Below are positions 9,478-18,632 of a DNA stretch of 22,372 bases, in pieces. The notes beneath the pieces are model-generated. The model saw only the letters and a list, made by a program, of their open reading frames with translations. It was not told where the DNA came from and searched no databases. The stretch is from Entamoeba invadens IP1 (taxonomy: Eukaryota; Evosea; Mastigamoebida; Endamoebidae): NCBI RefSeq assembly GCF_000330505.1, contig NW_004440259.1:47373-69744 (forward strand), written 5' to 3'. Each line of letters starts with the position of its first letter. Position 1 is the first letter of the stretch. The position numbers were made by a program, and so were the translations under genes.

Positions 9478-9888
9478 GATCACAGCCGCAACTCATGCAA
9501 ATTGATTGAGGGATACACAGCATGCTCACTTGATATTGACAAGTGTTTCAAGTGTTTGAATGGGTTTTTGGTGAGTGTACAATGCGAGTTTTGAAACAAG
9601 ACAACGCAAACATGTAAAAAGTTTTCGAGTCACTCAACTGGCAACACATCTGTAAAGATACTTTTTGGAAATAAATTGGTGTTTCAAATGCAGAAAGATT
9701 GGTAAGTGTGACAAATCAATTTGTCTTTGTTTCAAGTGCGAAAAATATAACAGCTTATTGGTTAATTAAAATGAATACAAATGTGTCGATCAGATAACCT
9801 TCGAGTTGTTCAGTTGATTGGAATTGCAATGAATGCAATAGTTACCATCAGTTTAGAAAGTATTTATATTCAATACGAAAAATTAAAT
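9478..9888 (+). pseudogene. Third decayed Cys-rich (TMK-type) ectodomain
   Basis: On the plus strand the Cys pattern runs NSCKLIEGYTACS, DIDKCFKCLNGFLVSVQC (then TGA), TCKKFSSHSTGN, CFKCRKIGKCDKSICLCFKC, and NEYKCVD. In a shifted frame NCNECNSYHQF closes the readable part at about 9855. Spacing of CxxC units separated by 8-15 residues fits the furin-like repeats of TMK ectodomains. There are at least two stops and three frame changes. The fragment starts about 100 bases from the juxtamembrane end of the minus-strand kinase remnant and points away from it, so the two cannot be one gene without an inversion. Confidence 0.65.
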
Positions 9889-10767
9889 TTTTAAAATTGT
9901 ACAATTATAAAACAACTAATTCAAATGTTCAAATAAAAATTGAAAAATTCAAATTTGTAAAATACAAACATAAAATATTTGTAATGTATTGTTGTGACAT
10001 ACACTTATAGTTACAATTGACCAAAAAAATCATAGACAAATTAATTCTAAGAACTAACAATAGTTTTAACATTGTAATCGAAAAACTATTATTAAAATAT
10101 ATTTAAGTGCCTTAGTATTATTTGGTGAACTTATATTCACTTACTTTTTGAACTTTGTGTCGAAGGTTATTAATGGTAAATACATCATTCTGACTATAAT
10201 TTGGTCTTTGATTATTACCTGTATAATGTAACAAATATTTAATTACTTGGTTAATTGTTATTGCAAAATATTTTCTCGCTTCAGTGCAATATTTTTTTAT
10301 TATTTTAGTTTGTAAAAAAAACATGAGTTTATTATTGTTTTTTTGTATCAACCCAGTTCGAATAAGCCCACAATCTAAACCATTATTTAAATTCATTCTG
10401 ACCAAAAATCGTATACGCCCTACAACACAACAATCCATGTCGATCCCAATACCTTTCTCTAAGTTGTTTCTAATAAGGAATCAAAAAGAGAAAAACACAA
10501 ATTTTATAATGTACAAAAACGTCCGTTATACTTTATCAAAAGTTAAAAATAATAAACCAAAGAGAAAGTTGTTTCACAACTAATTGATTGACGTTACTTT
10601 TAAAATAAGGAGCACCCAAATTCTATCAAAGTCACTGATTATTATTGAAATTGTTTATGCGACTTTCAATGATTGGGGTCTAAAAAAACTAAAAATTCCA
10701 TCTTCTGTTAAAATAATTTGAAATAAAGCATTTCGGTTGTGTAAAACATGAAAAAAGTTAAAGTGAT
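9889..10767. other. AT-rich stretch with two conflicting open frames
   Basis: No family is recognisable. A minus-strand frame (10118-10438) and a plus-strand frame (10284-10583) are each about 100 codons and overlap in opposite directions, so at most one is real. The minus frame contains ARKYFAITINQVIKYLLHYT and ends KVSEYKFTK, which looks slightly protein-like, but I cannot support either as a gene. Confidence 0.35.
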
Positions 10768-11258
10768 AGTGAACACGACTGTGATGCCAAATTCATTTTT
10801 GAAAATTGTGCCAAACTTGAGAAAATCAACTTTATGATAATCTTCAATTAGTTGGAAATAGTGCTTATTTAAAGCAAAACTAGTCGAAGTTGTAATATTC
10901 AATATTTGTAAAGTTGTTACACAATGTTATTAAATTTACTTAAATTAAACTTAAATTGTGTTGGAAAAAGTTTTTCACAAATACCAGACTATTTTGGTGA
11001 CTCTTGTTCCAGTTTTAAAATAATTATAGAAATTCACAAGATGGTCAATAACTTAAAAGCCATAGCCGACAAAACACAAAAACTACTTATTTTACCTTTG
11101 GTGTTATGTAATAGAGTGATTGAACATAAATATTATGAACTTATGAATGTTTAAACACAATTTAATTAAGAATAGATGGACCATTGAAGACACTATTGAT
11201 TAAAGAACACTATAAGAAATACTTTGCAAAATTTATGGTCAGAGTTTATATTTTATAA
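10768..11258 (+). pseudogene. Probable BAR-domain protein remnant
   Basis: A single forward frame from 10768 to 11154 carries non-random, helix-rich sequence interrupted only by three stops (10849, 10870 and about 10909). It reads DAKFIFENCAKLEKI, then LEIVLI and SKTSRS, then NLLKLNLNCVGKSFSQIPDY, then FKIIIEIHKMVNNLKAIADK and TQKLLILPL, ending at TAA 11152-11154. A frameshifted continuation, ending at TAA 11256-11258, reads PLKTLLIKEHYKKYFAKF. The order (FE.. start helix, an ALxxV.. helix, HKMVNNLK.., then LxxPL) resembles the membrane-bending BAR domain as I know it from Entamoeba BAR/SH3 proteins and amphiphysins. BAR domains are poorly conserved in sequence, so this is a moderate guess. 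An ATG at 10924 opens the largest uninterrupted part but is internal to the readable region, so it is not the start. Confidence 0.4.
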
Positions 11259-11822
11259 AAAAAAATATAATTCGACATAAGAAGTTAAAAAACATATATC
11301 TTTATTTATCATTAATTGATTCTTTGTTATTTTCATTCCTTTTGAGTAAAAATAATTAACAATTTAAAACAAAATATTTGTATTATTGATTAATATTGAT
11401 ATATAATGGTTAAATCAAAAAAACAATTGTTTGTAAAAAGACATATAATAATAGAACATAAATATATTTTCAGAAAAAGTTATTTTCGAGAAAACAAAAC
11501 ACTCAACAAAAATACAATCTATATATTAAATTTCAACATTCTTTAACTAAAAATAATATTCATTTGTCAATTTGCTATAAAAATAAAATTAAATTGATTT
11601 ATAAATAAAATGAGTGTCGAATTGAATTTTAAAAATACTGCCTTGGAACTTTTTTGTTGTGTTACTCGTTTGTTAAGGTATCAAGATAATAATTATAACA
11701 ATTAATATGTTATTGTTTATCATTTTTTTATTTTGACATCAAAAGTTTTTGTTTTTTATGATTGTAAAAGTTGTATTAAAATTAGAATTCAATCGTTTAT
11801 TCATTTTTTGTTTGATTACAAC
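11259..11822. other. AT-rich stretch without a supported gene
   Basis: Runs of A and T with no recognisable frame, repeat or RNA gene, up to the left end of the 817-bp element. Confidence 0.5.
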
Positions 11823-11847
11823 TAAACTGTATGCCAAAAGTCGGTAC
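11823..11847 (+). repeat. Left terminal inverted repeat of the 817-bp element
   Basis: Twenty-five bases starting TAAACTGT and ending AAAAGTCGGTAC. It pairs with 12615-12639 with three mismatches, all in the middle five-base block. Confidence 0.7.
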
Positions 11848-12614
11848 TTTACCAATTATTAGTGGAAACCCTTTTATAATAAATTCCCGTTTTTTAAAGT
11901 TTTTTTGTTGTTTTCATTTATAATTTCCATTTGAAAAAAAGAAAAAACAGTACCGACTTTTTAACCCTCAAAACCAATACAGTTATAAATTTCAATTAAA
12001 ATTTCGGGATTTTAACAAAAAATTAGAACAAACTTGTCCGATTTTCTGAGACTGTTATTCAGTCTTTTTCACTGTTGAGATTCTCAAAAAATCGGCATTT
12101 TTGCCTTTTGGTAATGGACGAGTAGTTTGAATGGGTGAGATAACCGTATTTTACCTCTCACATTACGACTCTCCCCCACTTCAAAATACACAATAAATCG
12201 TTCTAACTTGTTGTTATTTTATGGTTGTCTCTTTAAAAAAAACAAACTTTGAAACACTACACATATTAAATGGTTATTTTTATTTTCAATAATCTTTTCT
12301 TTGTGTTGTAAGTGTTAATGAAATTGAAAGATTTTTATTATTTGTTGGATCATTAACATTTTCTTTTGAAAAAAGAAAAAGTCGGTTTTACTCACGGCAA
12401 AAACAACCATATGGTCAAGCAAAATTTTTGAAGAAGTAAGTTATTTGATATTTTCCTTGTTATTTTTTATTTAATTTTTTAGCTTGGTCTAAATTCAAGG
12501 TTCAGTCAAGTTTGTTTTTTAAAAAATAAGAGGGAAAAAAATAAGCAAAAAAACGATGTCAAACAAAATGAAAAATATTTGGAATCATTTACTTCAAAAA
12601 GTCGGGTCCTTTCG

Positions 12615-12639
12615 GTACCGACTTTTGAAAAACAGTTTA
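12615..12639 (-). repeat. Right terminal inverted repeat of the 817-bp element
   Basis: Reverse complement of the left end with three mismatches. Immediately inside it a second, opposed AAAAGTCGG (12597-12606) forms a short hairpin with it. Confidence 0.7.
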
Positions 12640-13060
12640 TATTCTGAATATTAAAAAATTTTTGTTGTATTTTTTTTGATAGACAATTTTATATTTTTTC
12701 TTGACTTTTCGAATAACATTTACTTTTTATTTTAAAATTACAAAAAATTGTGGTTATTATATAATAGATAAAAATATAGCTTTTGATGGTAAAATTAATT
12801 AAAAATAAAAATATTATTAATTACAAAAATAAAACATACAATACTAACAACAATATTTTTAATACAAATAATCTTTAACAAAACAAATTTTATTTTAATT
12901 TTATAATACCTTTTATTTAAACTTGAAAAATGCATTCTAATATGATAATATAATAATATGATTATTATATTCATATAAAATTACAATTCTGACAATTTGA
13001 TACCAATGGAAACAGAGACACTGTAATGTTGTATCGATATATTTTGTAAAATAAAATCAT
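12640..13060. other. AT-rich spacer before the MULE
   Basis: Very AT-rich sequence including an ATAATAT-type near-palindrome at about 12940-12976. No gene is visible. Confidence 0.5.
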
Positions 13061-13069
13061 ACACAATAC
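13061..13069 (+). repeat. Target-site duplication, left copy (MULE)
   Basis: ACACAATAC, identical to 16242-16250. Nine bases is the usual target duplication of Mutator-like elements and fixes the ends of the element. Confidence 0.85.
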
Positions 13070-13797
13070 GGGATGACGACATTTTGCCAAACGATATTTT
13101 ACTAAAAATTATTAAGAACTTTCTTAATTATTCTTTAACAAAGAAAATTTTAAAAATAATTCATTGTTGTATTTTTGTCAAGCTTTTATAAAAATATATT
13201 TTTGTCGACAATAAATAAATTGTAAATTGTATGAATAAATATATTTATATATTATTACAACTCTGCGTATTTTGTTTTTATTTTACGCTATTAAATCTTA
13301 TTAAATAGAAATATTACTTGAACCAGTAACTTTGGTTATACATACAATATTTTGAGTATTTTTTTAAAGCAACAAATAAAAATATACAACTTAATGTTCG
13401 TGTAAATTCACACATTGTATTATTGGAAAAGTCTTATAAGTATTATTTCTGTTTAAACAAAAATACTTGATTCAATTAATCAAACAATTTATAAACAATT
13501 GTTATCAAATTTATAAATAATATAATATTTAATTAGTTAGTATATAATTTAATGATGTAATTTTCAAAAGTGAATTTATAATGAATTTTGTTTAAATAAC
13601 CATTTGTATTCAAAAATTTATTTTTAACATGTTTTATGTAAAAATATACCAAATTTAAAGTTCTTTATTGTGTTTATATGATGTCATTTGAATTACTTCG
13701 GCTCTATTATAATCACTACAACCCGAATTATTAAAATTGAATTATCATTTTATTAACTTTTATTAACTTTATTTCATTAAAATATTAAAAAAAATAA
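13070..13797 (+). repeat. Left terminal inverted repeat of the MULE (728 bp)
   Basis: Essentially identical in reverse complement to 15514-16241 apart from the outer eight bases and one A in the innermost A-run (8 against 7). It holds the 3' flank of the transposase gene, whose last stop codon (13799-13801) lies just inside the arm. Confidence 0.9.
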
Positions 13798-13798
13798 A

Positions 13799-15424
13799 TT
13801 ACTTAATTAATTTTTTGTTTTTTCTACACTCTTTTTTGATTTCTTGGATTACAGATCTTCTTTTTTTTTCTTGGCTTTTTTTCACGTATAATTTTTTCTT
13901 TGTATTTTGAATATCAACAATTTTAGTTGGATTTTTATTTTCAAGTCTTGTTTGTTGGATAAAGTCTTTACTTTCAAACATATCACCATTTGTTGAAGTG
14001 TTTATATCAACAACATTTTCATTGATACAATCTACACAATTTTCTTTTGTAACATTTTACGTCTCGTTTTGTTCACAATTTTCGACTTCGAAGTAAACTT
14101 CATGATTTAAGCCATCAAATAACACACTTACCTTTTCGAGAAAACAATTTAATTTGATTTCACCACAGTAATAATTTGTTGTTAAATTTTTAAGTGTATT
14201 ATATATTATTTCAACTTTACTGTTTGATTTTTTATAATGTCCGTTTTTCATGTTTTTTAGATCTTTATTAACATCTTCTATCACTTCTCCGATTTTTTTA
14301 ACGAACTTCCAGAAACCAGGTTTCACGAACTCAAGCCTCCTGGTGAGCGCGGCGTGGTAAGACTCACAATCATTATTAGTCCTCTTTTTTCTCATAAATT
14401 GACACCACAATGAAATGGGAAACGCGCCATTTATCCACACTTTTTTGAAGTATTCCACAACTATCCCAAATGAAGGTATATGAGAATACCACTCCGTTAA
14501 AATACCAACTGTTTAAATAATATCTTCTTCTTTCAAAAAGCACACGGACTCTAATATTTTCACCGCAGCTTTGAATTCTGTATTTAAAGAATACTCACAT
14601 TTAAGTCCGGCATTATTGATAAACTTTCGTATGGCTTGACGTTGATGAAAAAGGCATTCTTTGTGCTCTAGACCAAAAGTTTTGTATTTTCTTAAAACGG
14701 TGATAAGCGAATTTTCGAAGTCAGTCACAACAACAACGTTTCTTCCAAAACAAGTATAATTTTCGTTGATTTCTTTAAGCAAGCATTCAATGGCATTAAA
14801 AAGTGTTTCATATGTATTTGAAGTTTTGTTTTTTAACAAACAGTGAATTGCTGGAAATGTTTGGTTGTTTTGTAATTGACAATGCAGTGAATATAGCTGA
14901 TAAAATTGTTTGGGGCAACTCCGGAAAGTCCCATCCATAAACACTTCTTTGCATCTTGCTAACATTGTCAATTGTTGGCTATTTCCAAATATAAGTATTC
15001 CATTTTGCTCATCTTTGAATAATAAATTGAAGTCGCCAACACTTATTATAATATCATCATATGAATTTGGTTCATATTTGTGAACTTTGTTTCTTTGAAC
15101 AAAGCGTTCTAATGTTGATTGTGTTATTCCTATAGAACCTCTTTTGTATTTTGTTATAACTGATTTCATTGTTAATTTTTTTGTTGGTGAAGTTTGTAAG
15201 TCATTTTTGATAAAATTTAAATGATTTTTTCTGCGTAAATCTTGTTTTTCGTGAATGTGAGTTGTTGTTTTGCCATAATGATAACTACCATCTGTGTTTT
15301 TTATTATAGTCACTTTACACTTTCGACAAGAGCAGCGAAAGTGTGTTCTTTCTTTGTCTATGGCATGAAACAAATAACCATCATAAATAGGCAATTCTTT
15401 TCCCCTTGTGCTTTTGATGCTCAT
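13799..15424 (-). pseudogene. MULE transposase with two in-frame TAA codons
   Basis: A single minus-strand frame runs from ATG (15424) to TAA (13799-13801), 541 codons, broken only by TAA at codon 304 (14513-14515) and codon 456 (14057-14059), with no frameshift. The N-terminus has a FLYWCH/WRKY-like zinc finger: C31, C33 and C36 in FRCSCRKC, with H56 and H58 in THIH. The MULE catalytic core follows. D164 is in EVFMDGTFRSCPKQFYQLY, D235 in VVVTDFENS, the C2H-type motif is ECLFHQRQAI (C257, H260), and E354 is in RTNNDCESYHAAL, so all three acidic residues are present. The tail after codon 456 is Lys-rich (KKSQEKKRR) and could be nuclear-targeting. The enzyme would cut and rejoin DNA at the terminal repeats. 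As written, translation stops after 303 residues, before the catalytic Glu, so it should be inactive unless stops are read through. A GTG at 14458 or TTG starts should not be taken as separate genes. Confidence 0.9.
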
Positions 15425-15513
15425 TCTTGTTATATATTAGTTTTGATGTTGTATTTATAATTAAAAATACAAAACCAATGAAGTAATATAAATACATAAA
15501 TGAAAAATAAACG

Positions 15514-16241
15514 ATTATTTTTTTAATATTTTAATGAAATAAAGTTAATAAAAGTTAATAAAATGATAATTCAATTTTAATAATTCGGGTTGTAGTGATT
15601 ATAATAGAGCCGAAGTAATTCAAATGACATCATATAAACACAATAAAGAACTTTAAATTTGGTATATTTTTACATAAAACATGTTAAAAATAAATTTTTG
15701 AATACAAATGGTTATTTAAACAAAATTCATTATAAATTCACTTTTGAAAATTACATCATTAAATTATATACTAACTAATTAAATATTATATTATTTATAA
15801 ATTTGATAACAATTGTTTATAAATTGTTTGATTAATTGAATCAAGTATTTTTGTTTAAACAGAAATAATACTTATAAGACTTTTCCAATAATACAATGTG
15901 TGAATTTACACGAACATTAAGTTGTATATTTTTATTTGTTGCTTTAAAAAAATACTCAAAATATTGTATGTATAACCAAAGTTACTGGTTCAAGTAATAT
16001 TTCTATTTAATAAGATTTAATAGCGTAAAATAAAAACAAAATACGCAGAGTTGTAATAATATATAAATATATTTATTCATACAATTTACAATTTATTTAT
16101 TGTCGACAAAAATATATTTTTATAAAAGCTTGACAAAAATACAACAATGAATTATTTTTAAAATTTTCTTTGTTAAAGAATAATTAAGAAAGTTCTTAAT
16201 AATTTTTAGTAAAATATCGTTTGGCAAAATGTCACCCTCTC
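15514..16241 (-). repeat. Right terminal inverted repeat of the MULE (728 bp)
   Basis: Mirror of 13070-13797. It contains the upstream region of the transposase gene (ATG at 15424, 90 bases inside the arm), so the same promoter-like sequence, if any, is duplicated in opposite orientation at the other end. Confidence 0.9.
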
Positions 16242-16250
16242 ACACAATAC
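16242..16250 (+). repeat. Target-site duplication, right copy (MULE)
   Basis: ACACAATAC, identical to 13061-13069. The bases beyond it differ on the two sides, so the duplication is exactly nine bases. Confidence 0.85.
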
Positions 16251-16554
16251 ATTTTAGTTTATAATTGTATACTTTAACCAAAAAATCAAATAAAACAAAT
16301 GACACCCCTTGAATACACTACAAAACCAACAAAGAAGTCAAGAAATATCAAACAAAGATCCAATTTGTATGTATTTCAACATTGTATTAATAGATTATTA
16401 TTTTAATTAAAAAATGATATAAAAATAGTAAAAACCAATTTAAAAAGCAAGAATTAGATAATCAAACACAACAATTAAATGTGGTGAATCTAAGTCGATT
16501 ACATCGTTATTTATTACTGACTATTGAATATTTAACAAATGGGGTTATGCCAAA

Positions 16555-16588
16555 CAATCAAAGCTTTTATATTAAAAGCTTCTGATTG
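16555..16588. repeat. Imperfect hairpin inside the broken gene
   Basis: Arms of 15 bases (CAATCAAAGCTTTTA and its complement with one bulged C at 16582) are separated by TAT. It coincides with the frame change between the second and third readable segments, so it may be where the gene was rearranged. Confidence 0.7.
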
Positions 16589-17040
16589 ATACTCGCTGTC
16601 ATATTAGTAACAACAAACATATTAAAGCAAACAAAATATCATATATCAAATATCAACAACTGTCATCATTAAAGAGACAATAAAAAACAACAAAAAGCTA
16701 TGTTTTTACATTTGATAAAAATAATGCAATTGATGTGTTATATTCTCAATTATATAAAATTGGCGACTTAATTCAAAATTACATTTCAAAAAAGTCTGAG
16801 GCGTTATGATAAAAACCTTAACATCAATCTTTTTATCTAATTTATACCAAAATGCAAACGAAGCGCCTCCTTCATTTGATCAATAAACCATTAGAATAAT
16901 GTAAATATGGGTTGTTTCTTCTTATTTAAACATGTAATGTATTAACACTCAGCATTTAAGAAAGAAAAGCCGACTCAACTGGGTCAGCAAACAATGTATT
17001 CAATTGATATATATTCCACGAACACACTAAATGCCAAAGT

Positions 17041-17059
17041 GACTCTTTTAGAAAGAGTC
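17041..17059. repeat. Short perfect hairpin
   Basis: GACTCTTT, loop TAG, AAAGAGTC. It lies within the last readable segment of the broken gene and may be only a chance feature of its codons. Confidence 0.6.
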
Positions 17060-17119
17060 TTTCTTTGTTGTATAAATAAAATTAGACTGCGGAATCGATT
17101 AAAAAAGAAAAGAAAATAA

Positions 17120-17540
17120 ATAAAGAGCGATTGTACGGCATGGAAAAAAACAGTCTAAGCAACAAACTATAGAGGTGCAAGCGCTTCTATTTATAATATT
17201 ATTATATTATAAATAAGATTCAGAGTAATACAGAGAGTGTTAAAAATCAAAGTGATAAAAAAAAAGAAAGAAAGAGTCGCTTGGATATTATTGATTGAAT
17301 ACATTGTTCATTTATTTGTTTTTATTTTCAAATAAAGATAGTCAATAATAAAAAATAATCAATGAATTAAGCAAATTAATACAATTATTTTTTTGATTAA
17401 TTAAGTTTAAAATTTTTTATATTATATTGTTTTGAATGTAATTATAAATTTTACTTTATTTTAAATACAATACGTGTTAATTGATATTTCATATTATAAT
17501 TTAAAACAAATAAAATGTTAAATTAATGCCTTTAATAATA
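17120..17540. other. AT-rich spacer with a perfect hairpin at 17188-17215
   Basis: Downstream ends of two converging broken genes. The only structure is a 12-bp perfect stem with a four-base loop (TATTTATAATAT, TATT, complement). It is AT-only and could be a chance or terminator-like fold. No gene is visible. Confidence 0.5.
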
Positions 17541-18088
17541 TTAATATCCTTTCTCCATCTTTATAATTTTACTAATAGTTTGCAAAACCAAATTAATATT
17601 AAATTTAGTTTTTGCAGAGCACTCAGAGTATCCCACTGCTCCAATACTTTGTGCAAATTTAATAGCTTCTTCCGTTTCAATAATTTTTCTTATCATTTGT
17701 TTTAGTCGAATTAATTCGTCTTTGTATTCTCTCATATCAGATTTTGTTCCCACAACAACAATTAAAATACTTTTTTGTACTTTGGAATTCTCCCAACAAA
17801 CTTTTCTTGTGCAATCTTTTGTTGTTCTTCGTAGTTCAATGCAAAAAATGAATGCGCATTCGGCTATTTGAATATAAACGTCAAGCAGCGCATCGTTATC
17901 AGTTTGACCAGTAGTGTCATGTATTGTCACTTCTGTTTTAAATTTGTCGTTCAAGACGAATTTGTATGAATCTTCTATTGTCGGGTCATAGTCTTCACTA
18001 AAAGGTATATTATACAACTGATTAAATATCTGTGTTTTAACATACGCAGCATCACTTAGATATGCAACTTTAAACAACTTTTGTCCAT
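17541..18088 (-). pseudogene. Rho-family small GTPase with ruined P-loop and no CAAX box
   Basis: The open frame (178 codons, 18077 down to TAA 17541) is a Rho/Rac-type GTPase by pattern. It has switch I YDPTIEDSY, switch II DTTGQ, G4 GTKSD, a Rho-type insert helix, and G5 with GAVGYSECSAKT. Rho proteins act as membrane-bound molecular switches for the actin cytoskeleton. Here the nucleotide-binding loop expected as GDxxxGKT reads SDAAYVKT, losing both glycines although the Lys-Thr pair is kept. DTAGQ has become DTTGQ. The C-terminus ends KMEKGY with no prenylation motif. The only sensible ATG (18086-18088) reads MDKS and is one base out of frame with the rest, and the in-frame TTG at 18077 is not a credible start. 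A decayed pseudogene is therefore most likely. An atypical, non-prenylated pseudo-GTPase with a missing first exon is the alternative, though no splice acceptor is seen. Confidence 0.8.
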
Positions 18089-18632
18089 TTGTTGTTTTTT
18101 GTTATTTACTGATAGATAATTTTAACATAAAAATTTTATAAAAAAATAAATCATATTGTATTGGTTTAACTTTATAAAATGGAATAAACATTAAAATAAA
18201 AAAAATATGTTTTTAACTTAATTAAATATATTTTATTAACACAAAATAATAGACAAAATAATTTTTAATAAAGTTATGTTAAAATGGAATAATAATACAA
18301 TTCAATATAGCATTTACATAATGTATTTGATATTTCAATTGTATCATGTGATTAGCTGCTACTATTTTTTCAAATCATTAACAATTAACTTTATTCACAT
18401 ATTTCATATTATTTTTATAATGTGTTGGTGATATTTAATAAAATAAAAAAATAAACGATAGAAAGTTTTATAATCAATAAAAATTATACATAAATAAACC
18501 AAATTTGTACTATTGAAATGAATCAATAAATCATTCTATGGTCGTCCAAGTAAGATCAGTTCTATTGTTCTTGTGTTACAATAAACAAACAAAACCATAA
18601 AAATACAAATAGTAAATATTTTAAAAAATGAT
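18089..18632. other. AT-rich spacer without a supported gene
   Basis: Between the GTPase remnant and the 3' end of the minus-strand TLDc gene. No recognisable frame, RNA or repeat on either strand. Confidence 0.5.

Larger units (their letters stand above)
11823..12639. mobile_element. 817-bp non-autonomous element with 25-bp TA-flanked inverted repeats
   Basis: The two ends, 11823-11847 and 12615-12639, are inverted repeats agreeing at 22 of 25 positions. Both begin TAAACTGT and end AAAAGTCGGTAC, reading inward. Both termini include TA, as for a Tc1/mariner-type target duplication. The core motif AAAAGTCGG recurs five times: at both ends, at 11950-11961 (inverted), at 12377-12386 and at 12597-12606. 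This kind of subterminal array is typical of transposase-binding sites. A hairpin-forming segment lies at about 12038-12096. No transposase ORF is present. A 47-bp intron-like segment (GTAAGT at 12436 to TTTTTTAG at 12482) lies in front of an open frame that runs out through the right terminal repeat. Its meaning is unknown. Confidence 0.65.
13070..16241 (-). mobile_element. Complete Mutator-like element (MULE) with long terminal inverted repeats
   Basis: The unit is 3172 bp, bounded by a perfect 9-bp direct repeat and by inverted repeats of 728 bp each (13070-13797 and 15514-16241). Between them lies one minus-strand transposase gene. Long near-identical terminal repeats plus a 9-bp duplication plus a FLYWCH-like/MULE transposase together define the Mutator superfamily; Entamoeba MULE families with long repeats are known. 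The arms match without indels over 709 bases from the shared GACATTTTGCC inward to the final A/T run. The outermost eight bases differ (GGGATGAC against GAGAGGGT, read inward). Near-identity of the arms implies recent insertion or recent gene conversion. Confidence 0.92.
16299..17119 (+). pseudogene. Broken gene of an unrecognised family, about 270 codons
   Basis: Following the plus strand through frame changes gives a continuous, clearly protein-like reading. It starts at ATG 16299 (MTPLEYTTKPTKKSRNIK, to TAA 16404). A new frame from 16418 reads QELDNQTQQLNVVNLSRL and TIEYLTNGVMPNNQSFYIKS (to TGA 16583). Another frame from 16576 reads LLIDTRCHISNNKHIKANK, SYIKYQQLSSLKRQ, TAA 16681, YVFTFDKNNAIDVLYSQLYK and IGDLIQNYISKKSEAL (to TGA 16807). 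A further frame from 16806 reads SIFLSNLYQNANEAPPSF (TAA 16884). The last frame, from 16946, reads KKEKPTQLGQQTMYSIDI, NTLNAKVTLLERVFLCC and a Lys/Arg-rich end (TAA 17117). Three or more frameshifts and several stops kill it. The protein was basic at both ends, with no membrane segment. I do not recognise it. The ATG leader lies 49 bases beyond the MULE target site, so the MULE landed next to, not in, this gene. Confidence 0.65.

Noticed and set aside
10118..10438. Minus-strand ORF of 106 codons
   Set aside because: It overlaps a plus-strand ORF of similar length, uses ordinary AT-rich composition and shows no family motif. I keep it only as a remark in the spacer entry.
10284..10583. Plus-strand ORF of 99 codons
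   Set aside because: It conflicts with the opposite-strand frame and has no recognisable domain; its initiator is a non-ATG-like context inside an A/T run.
14057..14458. Separate 133-codon gene downstream of the transposase
   Set aside because: It is in the same frame as the upstream part and carries the catalytic Glu block, so it is the continuation of the transposase past a stop, not a second gene.
15242..15460. Plus-strand ORF of 72 codons
   Set aside because: Antisense shadow of the transposase zinc-finger region.
16994..17119. Separate 41-codon gene MYSIDIY...
   Set aside because: The same frame is open from 16946 with protein-like sequence and it follows on from the earlier segments, so it is the end of the broken gene at 16299-17119.
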